From Lecanicillium sp. G3 (lineage: Eukaryota > Ascomycota > Sordariomycetes > Hypocreales > Cordycipitaceae): DNA of 64,000 nt. Each line of letters begins with the position of its first letter. The first letter of the stretch is position 1. The notes under the pieces were generated by a model that was not told the DNA's origin, did not search any database, and was given only the letters and a program-made list of their open reading frames with translations. Made by a program: the position numbers and the translations under genes. Positions 11,805-20,445 of this stretch are shown piece after piece. Where the stretch lies: the NCBI GenBank assembly GCA_037575805.1, contig JAZHPD010000039.1, positions 124,001-188,000 of the forward strand, written 5' to 3'.

Positions 11805-13072
11805 ACCTGGATCGCTGCATCGGATAGAGCTAGCTAAGACGCGTGTCTCAGAGCACCGGGGAGAAAAGGAAAGAAAATATCATGGCTATCGAGCCAACTG
11901 CGGCGATCTGAAATAATGTGCCCAGTCTATTATCTCCACTACTAGGCGGTGTGTTCTCTAACTCGCATATGTGTATAATGCCTCTCAATGCTCGACAAAG
12001 CTGTCCTTCGATTTAACACAAAGTGCAACGATGTCTCGGTATTGTTTTGGCCGAGACCGTGGACAATGCCGCAAGGTAGTTGTTGAGTGATAAAATATGC
12101 TCATATTTGGGTGGGACGCCCTCGGCCACATGACCAGAATCCCATGTAATAATGCCTTATTCTCGTGTCCATACACGCATTCTGGTGCAAGTCTCAAAGA
12201 CCCAAGACACGGGATGGGATATGCGTAGGATTCACATCAGCCAGCCACTGTAACTCGTCAGCGCATCAGTAACTACCTCTGGCATCCGAGACACGGCACT
12301 TGTACTGCGGTGGGATATGGCCATGAAAAAAAAATAGTACAAATATAGTCCTCAATCCCGGAATATATAAATCTATTCTTGTTTATTGCTGCCGTGTATG
12401 GGTGCGAAGGATTCAGACTTTGCCCGCCTCCTGGACTTTTTGTGCTGAAACCTTCCAGAGCATATAATAAGCATGGTAGGGGCTAGAGTGCCCCATAGCA
12501 TAGATTAACATAGGTATAGATATAAGGAGAAAAAGAGTCTTATTTTTTCTCCTTTTCTTTCTTTCTTTCTCTTTTTCTTTCTCTTCAAAAGAATTAATAA
12601 TCGTTAGAACTCTCCGACGAGAATCTCCAGCTATGACGCCATGAGCGTCAATACCAGCTGGGAGATTGTTATGAATGACGATCCTCTGCTAATACTGGCA
12701 GAGCAGCAAGCAGGCGCATGGAATACACTGTGCACGCAGTAATAGTGGCGTGCAGATGTAAGAAATTGATTGTCGTCCTCTTGCCCAGTGCAAGAGGTGG
12801 TTAACTATTTATAGGCACTGTTGTAGCTGCCTGCTCGCCTCATTTGGCGGGCTGGCAGGCTGACATATACATTTGCCCTGGGACGAGCTATAACCATTCA
12901 TGAACCGCTATCATCACACATGGACGATGCCAAGCCTGACCGGGGTAGCAATCATTTAATATAATGAAACCTATAAATTGTTTATATATTCACAGTTGGC
13001 CACTTCGATTACAGAATTCAAGAAAGAGAAGAGAAAAGCAACAAGAATTATCACTTAATAACATTACAGCTC
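11805..13072. other. Divergent intergenic region with pyrimidine tract
   Basis: No gene is supported. The region is AT-rich relative to the neighbouring genes. It contains a CT-rich tract at about 12540-12590 and a 46-nt imperfect hairpin at 12621-12666 (listed separately). It would hold the upstream regions of the HsbA-like gene and of the orphan gene at 13073. Confidence 0.45.
12621..12666. repeat. 46-nt imperfect palindrome
   Basis: Outer arms AATCTCCAGCT and AGCTGGGAGATT pair with a single extra base. Inside them TGACGC (12633-12638) and GCGTCA (12644-12649) pair perfectly around a 5-nt loop. The nested arrangement is unlikely to be a by-product of local composition, because the surrounding DNA is not repetitive. 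Confidence 0.6.
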
Positions 13073-14077
13073 ATGCTTGTGCGCACCGCCCTTTCTCTGG
13101 GCGTCACGGCCACTCTTCTTCGCCAATCAACAAGAGTCGGCCTCTCTCGACCGCGAGCAGTCTGGACATCTATCCTGCTCCCGCTTCCCTTTGACCGAGC
13201 CGTTTACGCGGGCCACTCGGCACAGCAGAACGTGGCCTTTACGTCGTCCGCCGCCCTGTTTGGCGGGCAGGACAGGGAGTTCGCCGACATTGATATGTTC
13301 ATGGCGAACAGCGACGTCCCCGCCGACGCGAACAAATGGGGCTTCGTCATCTACCGCACGGCCTACGGCGGCGACTCGGACGAAAAGCTCGCGCGGCTTC
13401 TCGCGCGCCTCGACGCCGACGTCAAAGACAGCCTCGACAGCCATGGACGGATGGACCTCGCGCCGCTCGCTGACTTTCCCGTCGTGGAGGACCGAGAAAC
13501 TCTCGAGTCGGCGACGACGTACGAGGTGCGCGAGAGGTTTGCGCGGTGGACGCTGGACATGGGTTGTGAGCGCGTAAACCCGCTACTGGTGCACCGCGGG
13601 GAGGCCATCCACCGGATGGTTGGTGGCTCCGGCCCTCGGTACGATTATTGTCTGCTGGCGGACTGGCGCTCGCTCAACTCGACGTCGGCGACGGAGAGGG
13701 AGCGTATATACGGCGGCGGCGTCTTCATCGGCGTCGTGGAACTGGACTATCTCTCCGAGGAGCACGTGTATGGGCTGGACGGCGGGGACGAGGACGCTGA
13801 GCAGTGCGAGGCCATCGAGGGCAACACGGAGCAGGACGTCGGGTGGTATTACTTGCCCCTGAGCGACGTAGTGACACACTACGCCGACGTTTACGGCCTG
13901 CAGGGTATGAGCATGCGTGTTCGCCCGCCTGGGGTGCACGACCAGTCCGGCATGCCGCGTACCTTTGACGAGTCGCCCTGGAGGGGAGACGAGGCCGAGG
14001 GCCATTCAAGGGGAGAGATGTATCAAATTGATCGCTGGAGCAGTGAGTTAGAGAGTCAGAGCACAACAGAAGGCTGA
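13073..14077 (+). CDS. Orphan fungal protein of unknown function
   Basis: Open frame of 334 codons with strongly biased GC-rich third positions, so it looks coding. I do not recognise a named domain. The core starts around residue 75 with DIDMFMANSDVPADANKWGF and continues with FVIYRTAYGGDSDEKLARLL. A later block, YDYCLLADWRSLNS, leads into a GGGVFIGVVELDYL strand. This order (WGFVIYRT near the start, a tyrosine-rich strand, then a hydrophobic beta segment) resembles an uncharacterised family often seen in lineage-specific fungal regions; that resemblance is from memory and untested. The N-terminal 45 residues are Arg-rich and may be a targeting sequence or wrongly included; a downstream Met in the MFMANSD segment is an alternative start. 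The acidic C-terminus has no membrane segment. It sits between a wall-protein gene and gene relics. Confidence 0.6.
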   Translation: MLVRTALSLGVTATLLRQSTRVGLSRPRAVWTSILLPLPFDRAVYAGHSAQQNVAFTSSAALFGGQDREFADIDMFMANSDVPADANKWGFVIYRTAYGGDSDEKLARLLARLDADVKDSLDSHGRMDLAPLADFPVVEDRETLESATTYEVRERFARWTLDMGCERVNPLLVHRGEAIHRMVGGSGPRYDYCLLADWRSLNSTSATERERIYGGGVFIGVVELDYLSEEHVYGLDGGDEDAEQCEAIEGNTEQDVGWYYLPLSDVVTHYADVYGLQGMSMRVRPPGVHDQSGMPRTFDESPWRGDEAEGHSRGEMYQIDRWSSELESQSTTEG

Positions 14078-14130
14078 CGCGAGTTTAGTGTTGTAAACCA
14101 GGAATGCAATTTTCGAACCTTGTTCTAAGA

Positions 14131-14162
14131 AAGAGTAGAGAGAGGGGGAGAGAGAGAGAGAG
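14131..14162. repeat. GA-rich simple repeat
   Basis: Run of AGAGAGGGGGAGAGAGAG-type sequence immediately downstream of the orphan gene and next to the gene relics. Confidence 0.7.
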
Positions 14163-14181
14163 TCAACACTTATTTGGCAAT

Positions 14182-14350
14182 CTACGAAAACTTTCGAATC
14201 AAGTGCGTCAGCGTCATCTCCACACCAGCTGCGCCCAGCTGCAACAGCTCAATCGTCAGTTTCGTCCGCGACGTGTTCGGCAGCTTGTACTCGTCCTTGG
14301 TGATGTAGGTTAGCGCCGCGTTAAGGAGCTCCTCATAGTTGGTCTTGCCG
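14182..14350 (-). pseudogene. 3' fragment of an unknown gene, antisense to the ABC relic
   Basis: Read on the minus strand, this segment codes for about 56 residues with good GC-ending codon choice. It runs from TGIGKTNYEELLNAALTYIT through KLPNTSRTKLTIELLQLG to a stop after LIRKFS. The composition looks like genuine protein, unlike ordinary shadow frames. Upstream (higher coordinates on this strand) the frame runs straight into the antisense of the ABC-transporter relic, where its composition degrades. It is therefore best seen as the tail of a truncated gene. I do not recognise the family. Confidence 0.4.
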
Positions 14351-14815
14351 ATCCCGGTGGACTCCGTAGACTGTGAGTCCGTCTTGAAAGCTGTTGACTT
14401 GTGGGATTTTTTGCAAGAGAGTGGTGGCCTTGAAGAGGGTATCAAGTCCAGTACGCTCAGTGTTGGACAACGGCAGCTCCTGTCTCTCGGCGGCACCATT
14501 CCGCGAAGACGCATGCGTGCAAAGGACCTGGGCATCGACAAGAGCTAAATTAGCACTGAGGGTCGTATCCTACTTCTAGACGGGCTCAGCTCCAGTGTGT
14601 ATGTGGAAACTGAGCGCATTATGCAAGAGCTTATCAAGCAGGAGTTGACCAACTACACCGTCGTGGCAGTCAGCCATAGGCTGGACATGATCATGGACTT
14701 TGACAGAGTGGTCGTCATGGACACAGGTGACATTGTCGACGTCGGAGAGCTTATGGAACTGGCCAACGCAGAGGGCTCAAGGTTTGGATATTTCGTCAAG
14801 GCTGCGGCCAAATAA
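14351..14815 (+). pseudogene. ABC transporter (ABCC/MRP-type) second nucleotide-binding-domain relic
   Basis: One reading frame, interrupted by a TAA at 14546-14548, matches the end of a fungal multidrug ABC transporter. It contains AVDLWDFLQESGGLEEGI, the signature loop TLSVGQRQLLSLG, the Walker B region GRILLLDGLSSSV, then YTVVAVSHRLDMIMDFDRVV with the switch histidine, ending at the stop 14813-14815. Everything upstream (both membrane domains, the first NBD, the second Walker A) is missing. The Walker B catalytic Glu is replaced by Gly (LLLDG) and the D-loop Asp by Tyr (SSSVY). A premature stop, large truncation and lost catalytic residues together show a dead fragment. Some C-terminal codons remain well preserved, so the decay is probably recent. 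Confidence 0.8.
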
Positions 14816-15234
14816 GCATCTAATTTGAATCGTGCATATTGCTTCGTTGTATTTGCCATCAGTTATGAATAGAGAACTCCACTTCACATACGTTTTGCGC
14901 TGTGTCGCTCACTATTGTTTCCCGAGCATAGTATATAATTACTCTGGATAAAGAAAAAGGAGACATTGTTTTTCTTCGACTTGAATGTCCCTTGCTGTAT
15001 CTCGGCCAAGACGGTGCTGTCTCACTTACACGAAGCTTTCGAAGGTGGGGCAGTTGCGCGACCGACATCACCGGCTTAGTCTGAGTGGTCACAAGCTCCA
15101 TCTTGCAGGCGACATCGCCAGACTAACAACAGCGCAGGCCGAGGCGCGTCTACTCTCGCAGATATATGCCGACGATCGGAACCTCCAACGAATAATATCT
15201 ACAGGCCATGCCATAGGAGAGCGCTGCGCTCGTC
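14816..15234. other. Leader/promoter region of FIG4
   Basis: No supported gene. An ATG at 14985 opens a frame that runs past the FIG4 start in a different frame (to 15557). If transcription begins upstream of it, it would be an overlapping upstream ORF. Otherwise the segment is ordinary promoter and leader. Confidence 0.4.
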
Positions 15235-18200
15235 ATGGCCGCCGAAGCCCCGCCTGGCACGCCAAACACCGCGCCTCCGCCAGAGGCGCAGGCCGCCCAG
15301 TCCGCGCCCCAAACACCCGACCCCCAGCCCGCGACCGAGCCGACATCGCCCAAGTTCCCGCAGCTGCAGCATACCGAAGAATCCGCCGACGAGGCACCCG
15401 CCGACAATGCCGGGGCGAAGAACAACGGCGGCGGTGCTGCCGGCGCGGGAGGCGGTGCTGGCCCATCCGTTCCCGTGGAGGACTACGACGGCGACCCGGC
15501 CGTGGCAGAGCCGTTTATCCGCACGGGAAGCCCCGACCCGAGCCTGCGGATAGCTGATCCGTCTGCGCCGGCGGCGTCCGCGGCGATGAACGATAGCGGT
15601 GAGCTGCGATCCGAGGACAATACGCGCGGCAGCGAGGAGCATGATGGGGAGAAAGGCAGCTCCGGCGAGGAGGGCGAGGAGGAGGAGGAGGCGACGTCCG
15701 ACCGACTCTTGTACAAGATGCACAAGTTCAGTCTGTACGAGACGGCGAGCCGCTACTATGTCGTGGGCGTTGATGTCAGCGAGAAGCGCTACCGCGTGCT
15801 CAAGATTGACCGCACCACCGAGGGCGGCGAGGAGCCCAGCATGACGGACGACAAGATTGTGTACACGCTCAAGGAGATGAATCAGCTTCTCGACACAATC
15901 GACGACGGCAACAAAGGCACTGGAGGCATCAAGTTGCGCTGCACGACCTGGGGTTTGCTGGGTTTCATCCGCTTCACGGGCTGCTACTACATGCTGCTCA
16001 TCACCAAGAAGAGCACAGTCGCCATGATCGGCGGCCACTACATCTACCAGGTCGAGGGCACGGAGCTGATCCCGCTCGCTGCAGGCAAGGCCTTCAAGCC
16101 GGACGCCCGGAGCAACACCGCCGAGGAGCAGCGCTTCCTGTCCATCTTCAACAGCCTGGACCTGACACGGTCTTTCTACTACAGCTACTCGTACGACGTC
16201 ACACACACGCTGCAGCACAACATTACGCGCGAGCGGCTGGCCATGGCGAAGGGCGGGCTGCCGCATACGGACGTCGAGTTCAATTCCATGTTTGTGTGGA
16301 ATAACTACCTGCTCCAGCCTGTTGGCGCCGCCATCAGGAACCCGTTTGACTGGTGCCACCCGATTATCCACGGGTACATCGACCAGGCGGCCCTATCGAT
16401 ATATGGGCGCACCGCGTACATTACAGTCATTGCGAGACGGTCGCGGCACTTTGCCGGCGCGCGTTTTTTGAAGCGTGGAGCGAACGACCTGGGCTACGTT
16501 GCCAATGACGTGGAAACAGAGCAAATCGTCGCGGAGTGCCAGACGACGTCTTTCCACGCACCGGGCCCGCGCTTATACTGCAGCCCGCATTATACATCAT
16601 ATGTGCAGCACCGCGGCAGTATACCTCTGCACTGGACACAAGACAGCACTGGTGTGACGCCAAAGCCTCCAATTGAACTGAATCTTGTCGACCCGTTCTA
16701 CAGTGCCGCCGCTCTGCATTTCGACGACCTATTCAAAAGATATGGTGCTCCCATATTCGTGCTCAATCTCATCAAGTCCAAAGAGCGTCAGCCCCGCGAG
16801 TCCAAGCTCCTAGACGAATTCACCCACTGCATCAACTACCTCAACCAGTTCCTCCCTGACGACAAGAAGCTCATCCACAAGGCCTGGGACATGAGCCGCG
16901 CATCTAAAGTCCGCGGCGGCGACGTCATCGGCAACCTGGAGACCATCGCCGACAGCGTCCTCCAGGCGACGGGCTTCTTCCACAACGGCGACGGCGCCGT
17001 CGTCCCGCTCGCGGCGCAGAACGGCGTCGCGCGCACCAACTGCATCGACTGCCTGGACCGCACCAACGCCGCGCAGTTCGTCATCGGCAAGCGCGCGCTC
17101 GGCCACCAGCTGCACGCGCTGGGCATCCTCGAGGACACGTCGATCGAGTACGACACGGATGCCGTCAACCTGTTCACGCACATGTGGCACGACCACGGCG
17201 ACACCATCGCCGTGCAGTACGGCGGGTCGCAGCTCGTCAACACCATGGAGACGTACCGCAAGATCAATCAGTGGACCAGCCACTCGCGCGACATGATTGA
17301 GAGCTTCAAGCGATACTACAACAACTCATTCCTTGACAACCAGCGCCAGGAGGCGTACAATCTGTTCCTGGGCAATTACATCTTCGCAGAGGGGCAGCCG
17401 ATGCTGTGGGATCTAAGTACGGATTACTATCTGCACCACTCGAACCCGCGGGACTGGTCGCCTAACAATATTCCCAACTATATACAATGGTTTAACCCGG
17501 CAAACTTGCAAAAAAAGAGTACAACAGACTCTCTTGTTCCCGTGCGAAGTGCACGAGCCTCGAAAGCCGTTGAATATTTCGATGATTACTGGCTCGAATA
17601 CTATCGCCCATCCACGCTGTCCTCTTTTCCTAAAATGTTTGCGTTCAAGATGAACTCTACCATCAAGTACATTCCTATCAAATCGACCCAAGATGGCAAA
17701 TATGACCTCAGTCCGTTCCGAGTGCGCATCGAGCAGCACGATGCCGACGCCGAAAAGAAGAAATCCAAGAAGAGCACTACACCAACACCGTCCATCAAAC
17801 CGCCTTCATCGCCCCTATCCCAAGTGGCCATGTCTGATGACGGAACAGCTTCAGTCACTTCTGACAAAACCCAACCCAAAGGCATGTCTCTTGGCCGATG
17901 GCTCCATCCCACGCAAGAACGAACCCTTGGTCTCGTCAACGCCCTGAACCCGGTCGCTGAGGATGCCGCCTCTGCCACAAAGACGAAGCAAACTGCGTTG
18001 GAGAAGTCTAAAGCTGAGCAGTGGACCTTTACCAAGGCGGTCAAAGATTCGTTAGATCCGTCTGTGGATCAGCATGAGGCGGACGACTATGCTCGCTACA
18101 TCCATCATCCGCAGAACCTTCCACTCGTGGTATCGAGCGACACACCTGTCGATATCGATTCGTCTGAATACCAGGACTACGTCCACGGCGGGTGGCAGGA

Positions 18201-18375
18201 TAGGGGCCTCATGGTCAGCGGCAGCGAGGAAGATGTGGACCTCTATGCGGAGCTCCTCAAGATCGGGGAGAATCCGCTGACGGTGACCGAGGAAGATGCG
18301 CCAAAGAAGAGATACAAGGCCTACAGGAAGTGGCTGAGGGGCAAGTCTTTCTTCAAGCAGCAGCCCCTGGACTGA
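15235..18375 (+). CDS. fig4: FIG4-type SAC-domain phosphoinositide 5-phosphatase
   Basis: Intronless 1,046-aa protein. Fig4 removes the 5-phosphate of PI(3,5)P2 and, with Vac14 and the kinase Fab1, sets PI(3,5)P2 levels on the vacuole membrane. A low-complexity Ala/Pro/Glu-rich N-terminus (about residues 1-155) precedes the SAC domain. That domain starts at MHKFSLYETASRYYVVGVD and contains YNYS-like blocks FYYSYSYDVTHTLQ and FVWNNYLLQP. The catalytic CX5R(T) motif RTNCIDCLDRTNAAQF has Cys603 and Arg609. Conserved C-terminal Fig4 features (YWLEYYRP, then a Ser/Thr-rich tail) follow. The full catalytic motif predicts an active enzyme. Sac1 and synaptojanin-type proteins are excluded by the Fig4-specific N-terminal block and the absence of TM segments or an inositol-5-phosphatase domain. 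It converges with TTI2, the stop codons lying 25 bp apart. Confidence 0.95.
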   Translation: MAAEAPPGTPNTAPPPEAQAAQSAPQTPDPQPATEPTSPKFPQLQHTEESADEAPADNAGAKNNGGGAAGAGGGAGPSVPVEDYDGDPAVAEPFIRTGSPDPSLRIADPSAPAASAAMNDSGELRSEDNTRGSEEHDGEKGSSGEEGEEEEEATSDRLLYKMHKFSLYETASRYYVVGVDVSEKRYRVLKIDRTTEGGEEPSMTDDKIVYTLKEMNQLLDTIDDGNKGTGGIKLRCTTWGLLGFIRFTGCYYMLLITKKSTVAMIGGHYIYQVEGTELIPLAAGKAFKPDARSNTAEEQRFLSIFNSLDLTRSFYYSYSYDVTHTLQHNITRERLAMAKGGLPHTDVEFNSMFVWNNYLLQPVGAAIRNPFDWCHPIIHGYIDQAALSIYGRTAYITVIARRSRHFAGARFLKRGANDLGYVANDVETEQIVAECQTTSFHAPGPRLYCSPHYTSYVQHRGSIPLHWTQDSTGVTPKPPIELNLVDPFYSAAALHFDDLFKRYGAPIFVLNLIKSKERQPRESKLLDEFTHCINYLNQFLPDDKKLIHKAWDMSRASKVRGGDVIGNLETIADSVLQATGFFHNGDGAVVPLAAQNGVARTNCIDCLDRTNAAQFVIGKRALGHQLHALGILEDTSIEYDTDAVNLFTHMWHDHGDTIAVQYGGSQLVNTMETYRKINQWTSHSRDMIESFKRYYNNSFLDNQRQEAYNLFLGNYIFAEGQPMLWDLSTDYYLHHSNPRDWSPNNIPNYIQWFNPANLQKKSTTDSLVPVRSARASKAVEYFDDYWLEYYRPSTLSSFPKMFAFKMNSTIKYIPIKSTQDGKYDLSPFRVRIEQHDADAEKKKSKKSTTPTPSIKPPSSPLSQVAMSDDGTASVTSDKTQPKGMSLGRWLHPTQERTLGLVNALNPVAEDAASATKTKQTALEKSKAEQWTFTKAVKDSLDPSVDQHEADDYARYIHHPQNLPLVVSSDTPVDIDSSEYQDYVHGGWQDRGLMVSGSEEDVDLYAELLKIGENPLTVTEEDAPKKRYKAYRKWLRGKSFFKQQPLD

Positions 18376-18400
18376 GAATGTGCGTCTCAAAAGACATGCT

Positions 18401-20018
18401 TCAGCGCGCTGCTGACACTTCCAGTTGGAAAGGCTCAAACAAGGGCTTGAGGCTCGGTTCTTTGTTTAGCACTTGGGACAACTTCTCAGTTGGGGCCTGC
18501 TGGCCGTCCTCCTTCCACAGTGCCGCGAGAAGCGTTGTGGTCTTTGTCAGTTCCTCAGAGAGATTCTCCAGCCTTGTGGCGCCATCACTGGTTTTGGCAT
18601 CCTGTATATTTGTCCATGTCCTTGACACAATGTGTATAATTTGCTCCGCATGCGGCGTGCCCGTGATTCGAGGCCAGCAGTTGACAATGGTGGTATTGAG
18701 TGCCTTGGCCGCGGCGAGAACAGCGGGTGAATAGGCCAGCGCAAATGCATCCGTCAAGACGGGAGCAAAGAGATCCAGCAGACTCTGTTTTCATGAATTA
18801 GCGATATTTCCTTATGATGTATATAACCAAGATAAATGCAACAATAATATGAAGAAGGGCAATTTTTCCATACTTACTTGCAAGTGTTTGACAGCGTAGA
18901 CCTGTAAAGCTTCCACAATCTTTGCCGAAGATTCCATCAACACCTCAACGACGCGGATGTGCTGCGACGCGTGGAAATATCCCGCCAGCACGCCCTCTCG
19001 TAGGAGCTTGTCGAGCAGGGCCCGGCGCTTCGTACCAGAGGGCTCCGGATCAGCGAGCGCGAGGGTCAGCAGCGCGCGGTACGCGGCGCGCAGCAGCGAC
19101 ACGGACTCGGCCTCGGGGGTGAGCGTCGGCAGGAAGAGCAGCGAAGGAAACACGGCCTCCTGGAATAAAGTATCGATGCCGGAGGAGCGGAGAACCTCGG
19201 AAGGGCACCTCGTGAGGAAATCGTTGAGAATGTTGATGCCGCGTTGGCGGGTGGCCACGTCGTCGTCCTCGACGAGGGTGACGAGCACGGGGACGTAGAG
19301 AGGCCAGTGCTTCTTGAGCGTAGACGTCTTGTTAAATATTGGTTAGCATCATTTAGATTTTGGTATAGACCTATAATATTACCTCTGAAGCGTTGACAGC
19401 CCAGCGGAAGACTGTGACAATGTGCGGGCCGGCATCTTTCCAAGCTGCCTTCTGGGCATGGAAGCCGCCCTCGGGCGGCGGTTCGCGGAACAGCGCAGGC
19501 CGACCTTGCGCCGTCACTGACGAGGTTGACTTCGAGAAGATGGGGCGTAGATGGCTTTGCAGCACATCGCCAACGACGAATTCCTGCATCTTCTCGCCCT
19601 CCAGAGCCTCCTGCAGCATCGAGCGCGCAGTTTGGGCTGCGCCGGAGCTCGTCCATGGCTGGTCCGCATCCGTGTACGGAATAACGGCAAGCAGAGTCTC
19701 CGGCCCCATAATTTCACGGCAATTATTTGCCATGGCTTTCAGAGTTTCCAGTGAAGCTTCCGCGGCGTTTGCGGCTACGGCCTCGTCGGGGTCGGCACGT
19801 TGGAGCTTGAGCGCCTCAGTCAGAGCTTCAACATCGCGCGCCAAACTTGAAGTGGAGGGTATGTCTATTTCTGTCAGCTGTGCTTTCTCTGGCACGATGC
19901 AATCAAGGCTGTTACGCAAGGGGCGTGCAATGAGAAAGCTGCCTATTCACGTACCCTCCGGAAGTTCTTGAACCCTGCTCAGGTTGCCGCCGCTGCCCAG
20001 TAGCTCGCTGTCCTTCAT
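18401..20018 (-). CDS. tti2: Tti2-like subunit of the TTT (Tel2-Tti1-Tti2) complex
   Basis: Predicted 467-aa helical-repeat protein. The TTT complex stabilises PIKK kinases (TOR, Tel1/ATM, Mec1/ATR) with Hsp90. Exons on the minus strand: 20018-19955, 19888-19383, 19327-18878, 18784-18401; introns of 66, 55 and 93 nt; phases close. Family features: HIVTVFRWAVN, then STLKKHWPLYVPVLVTLVED followed by RQRGINILNDFL and, later, HIRVVEVLMESSAKIVEAL. The C-terminus includes ALNTTIVNCWPRI. These match the Tti2 family (PF10521). The first intron is least certain: its donor is GTACGT, but two acceptors are possible, and I chose the one keeping the frame (g + ag to Glu). Identification rests on the whole pattern, with no single catalytic motif. 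Confidence 0.8.
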
Positions 20019-20445
20019 ATTGCCTGTTGGCGTGCAGCTGCTAGCAGTCTAGGCTCTTTGGAGCAGCTAAAATTATCAGTAATGGATGTGTAACAGTTTC
20101 CCAGTTAGATTTTCAAAGCGGAAGAGTAATAATCGGGAATAACTGTAGCTGTTTGATTTGCAGAGCTTCATGTGGGTTCATGAAAGTTGTCGCACAGTGT
20201 GTCCAGACCGTGTGTGTACAACTCTAGCACTGTCCCACCTTAATGCGCATGTTGTACTACATACAGCACGAATGTCATTTTGTTCGCACGGCAAGAGACA
20301 TAACATTTTGGCATTTCATCATGTTTTATTCATAATTTATGGTCACACTGTCTATCCTGGTATAATTCAAACTTTTGGTGCCGCCGAGTGAACCAAATAT
20401 GTAACCACACCACTTTCATGTACTCATCTCCAATCCAATATCATT
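20019..20445. other. Intergenic
   Basis: AT-rich spacer between the start of TTI2 and the 3' end of CCA1. It should contain the TTI2 promoter and the CCA1 terminator. Nothing else seen. Confidence 0.4.

Noticed and set aside
15199..16371. 390-codon frame antisense to FIG4
   Set aside because: Mirror of a strongly GC3-biased real gene; amino-acid composition (Arg, Val, Leu, His rich) is typical of such shadows.
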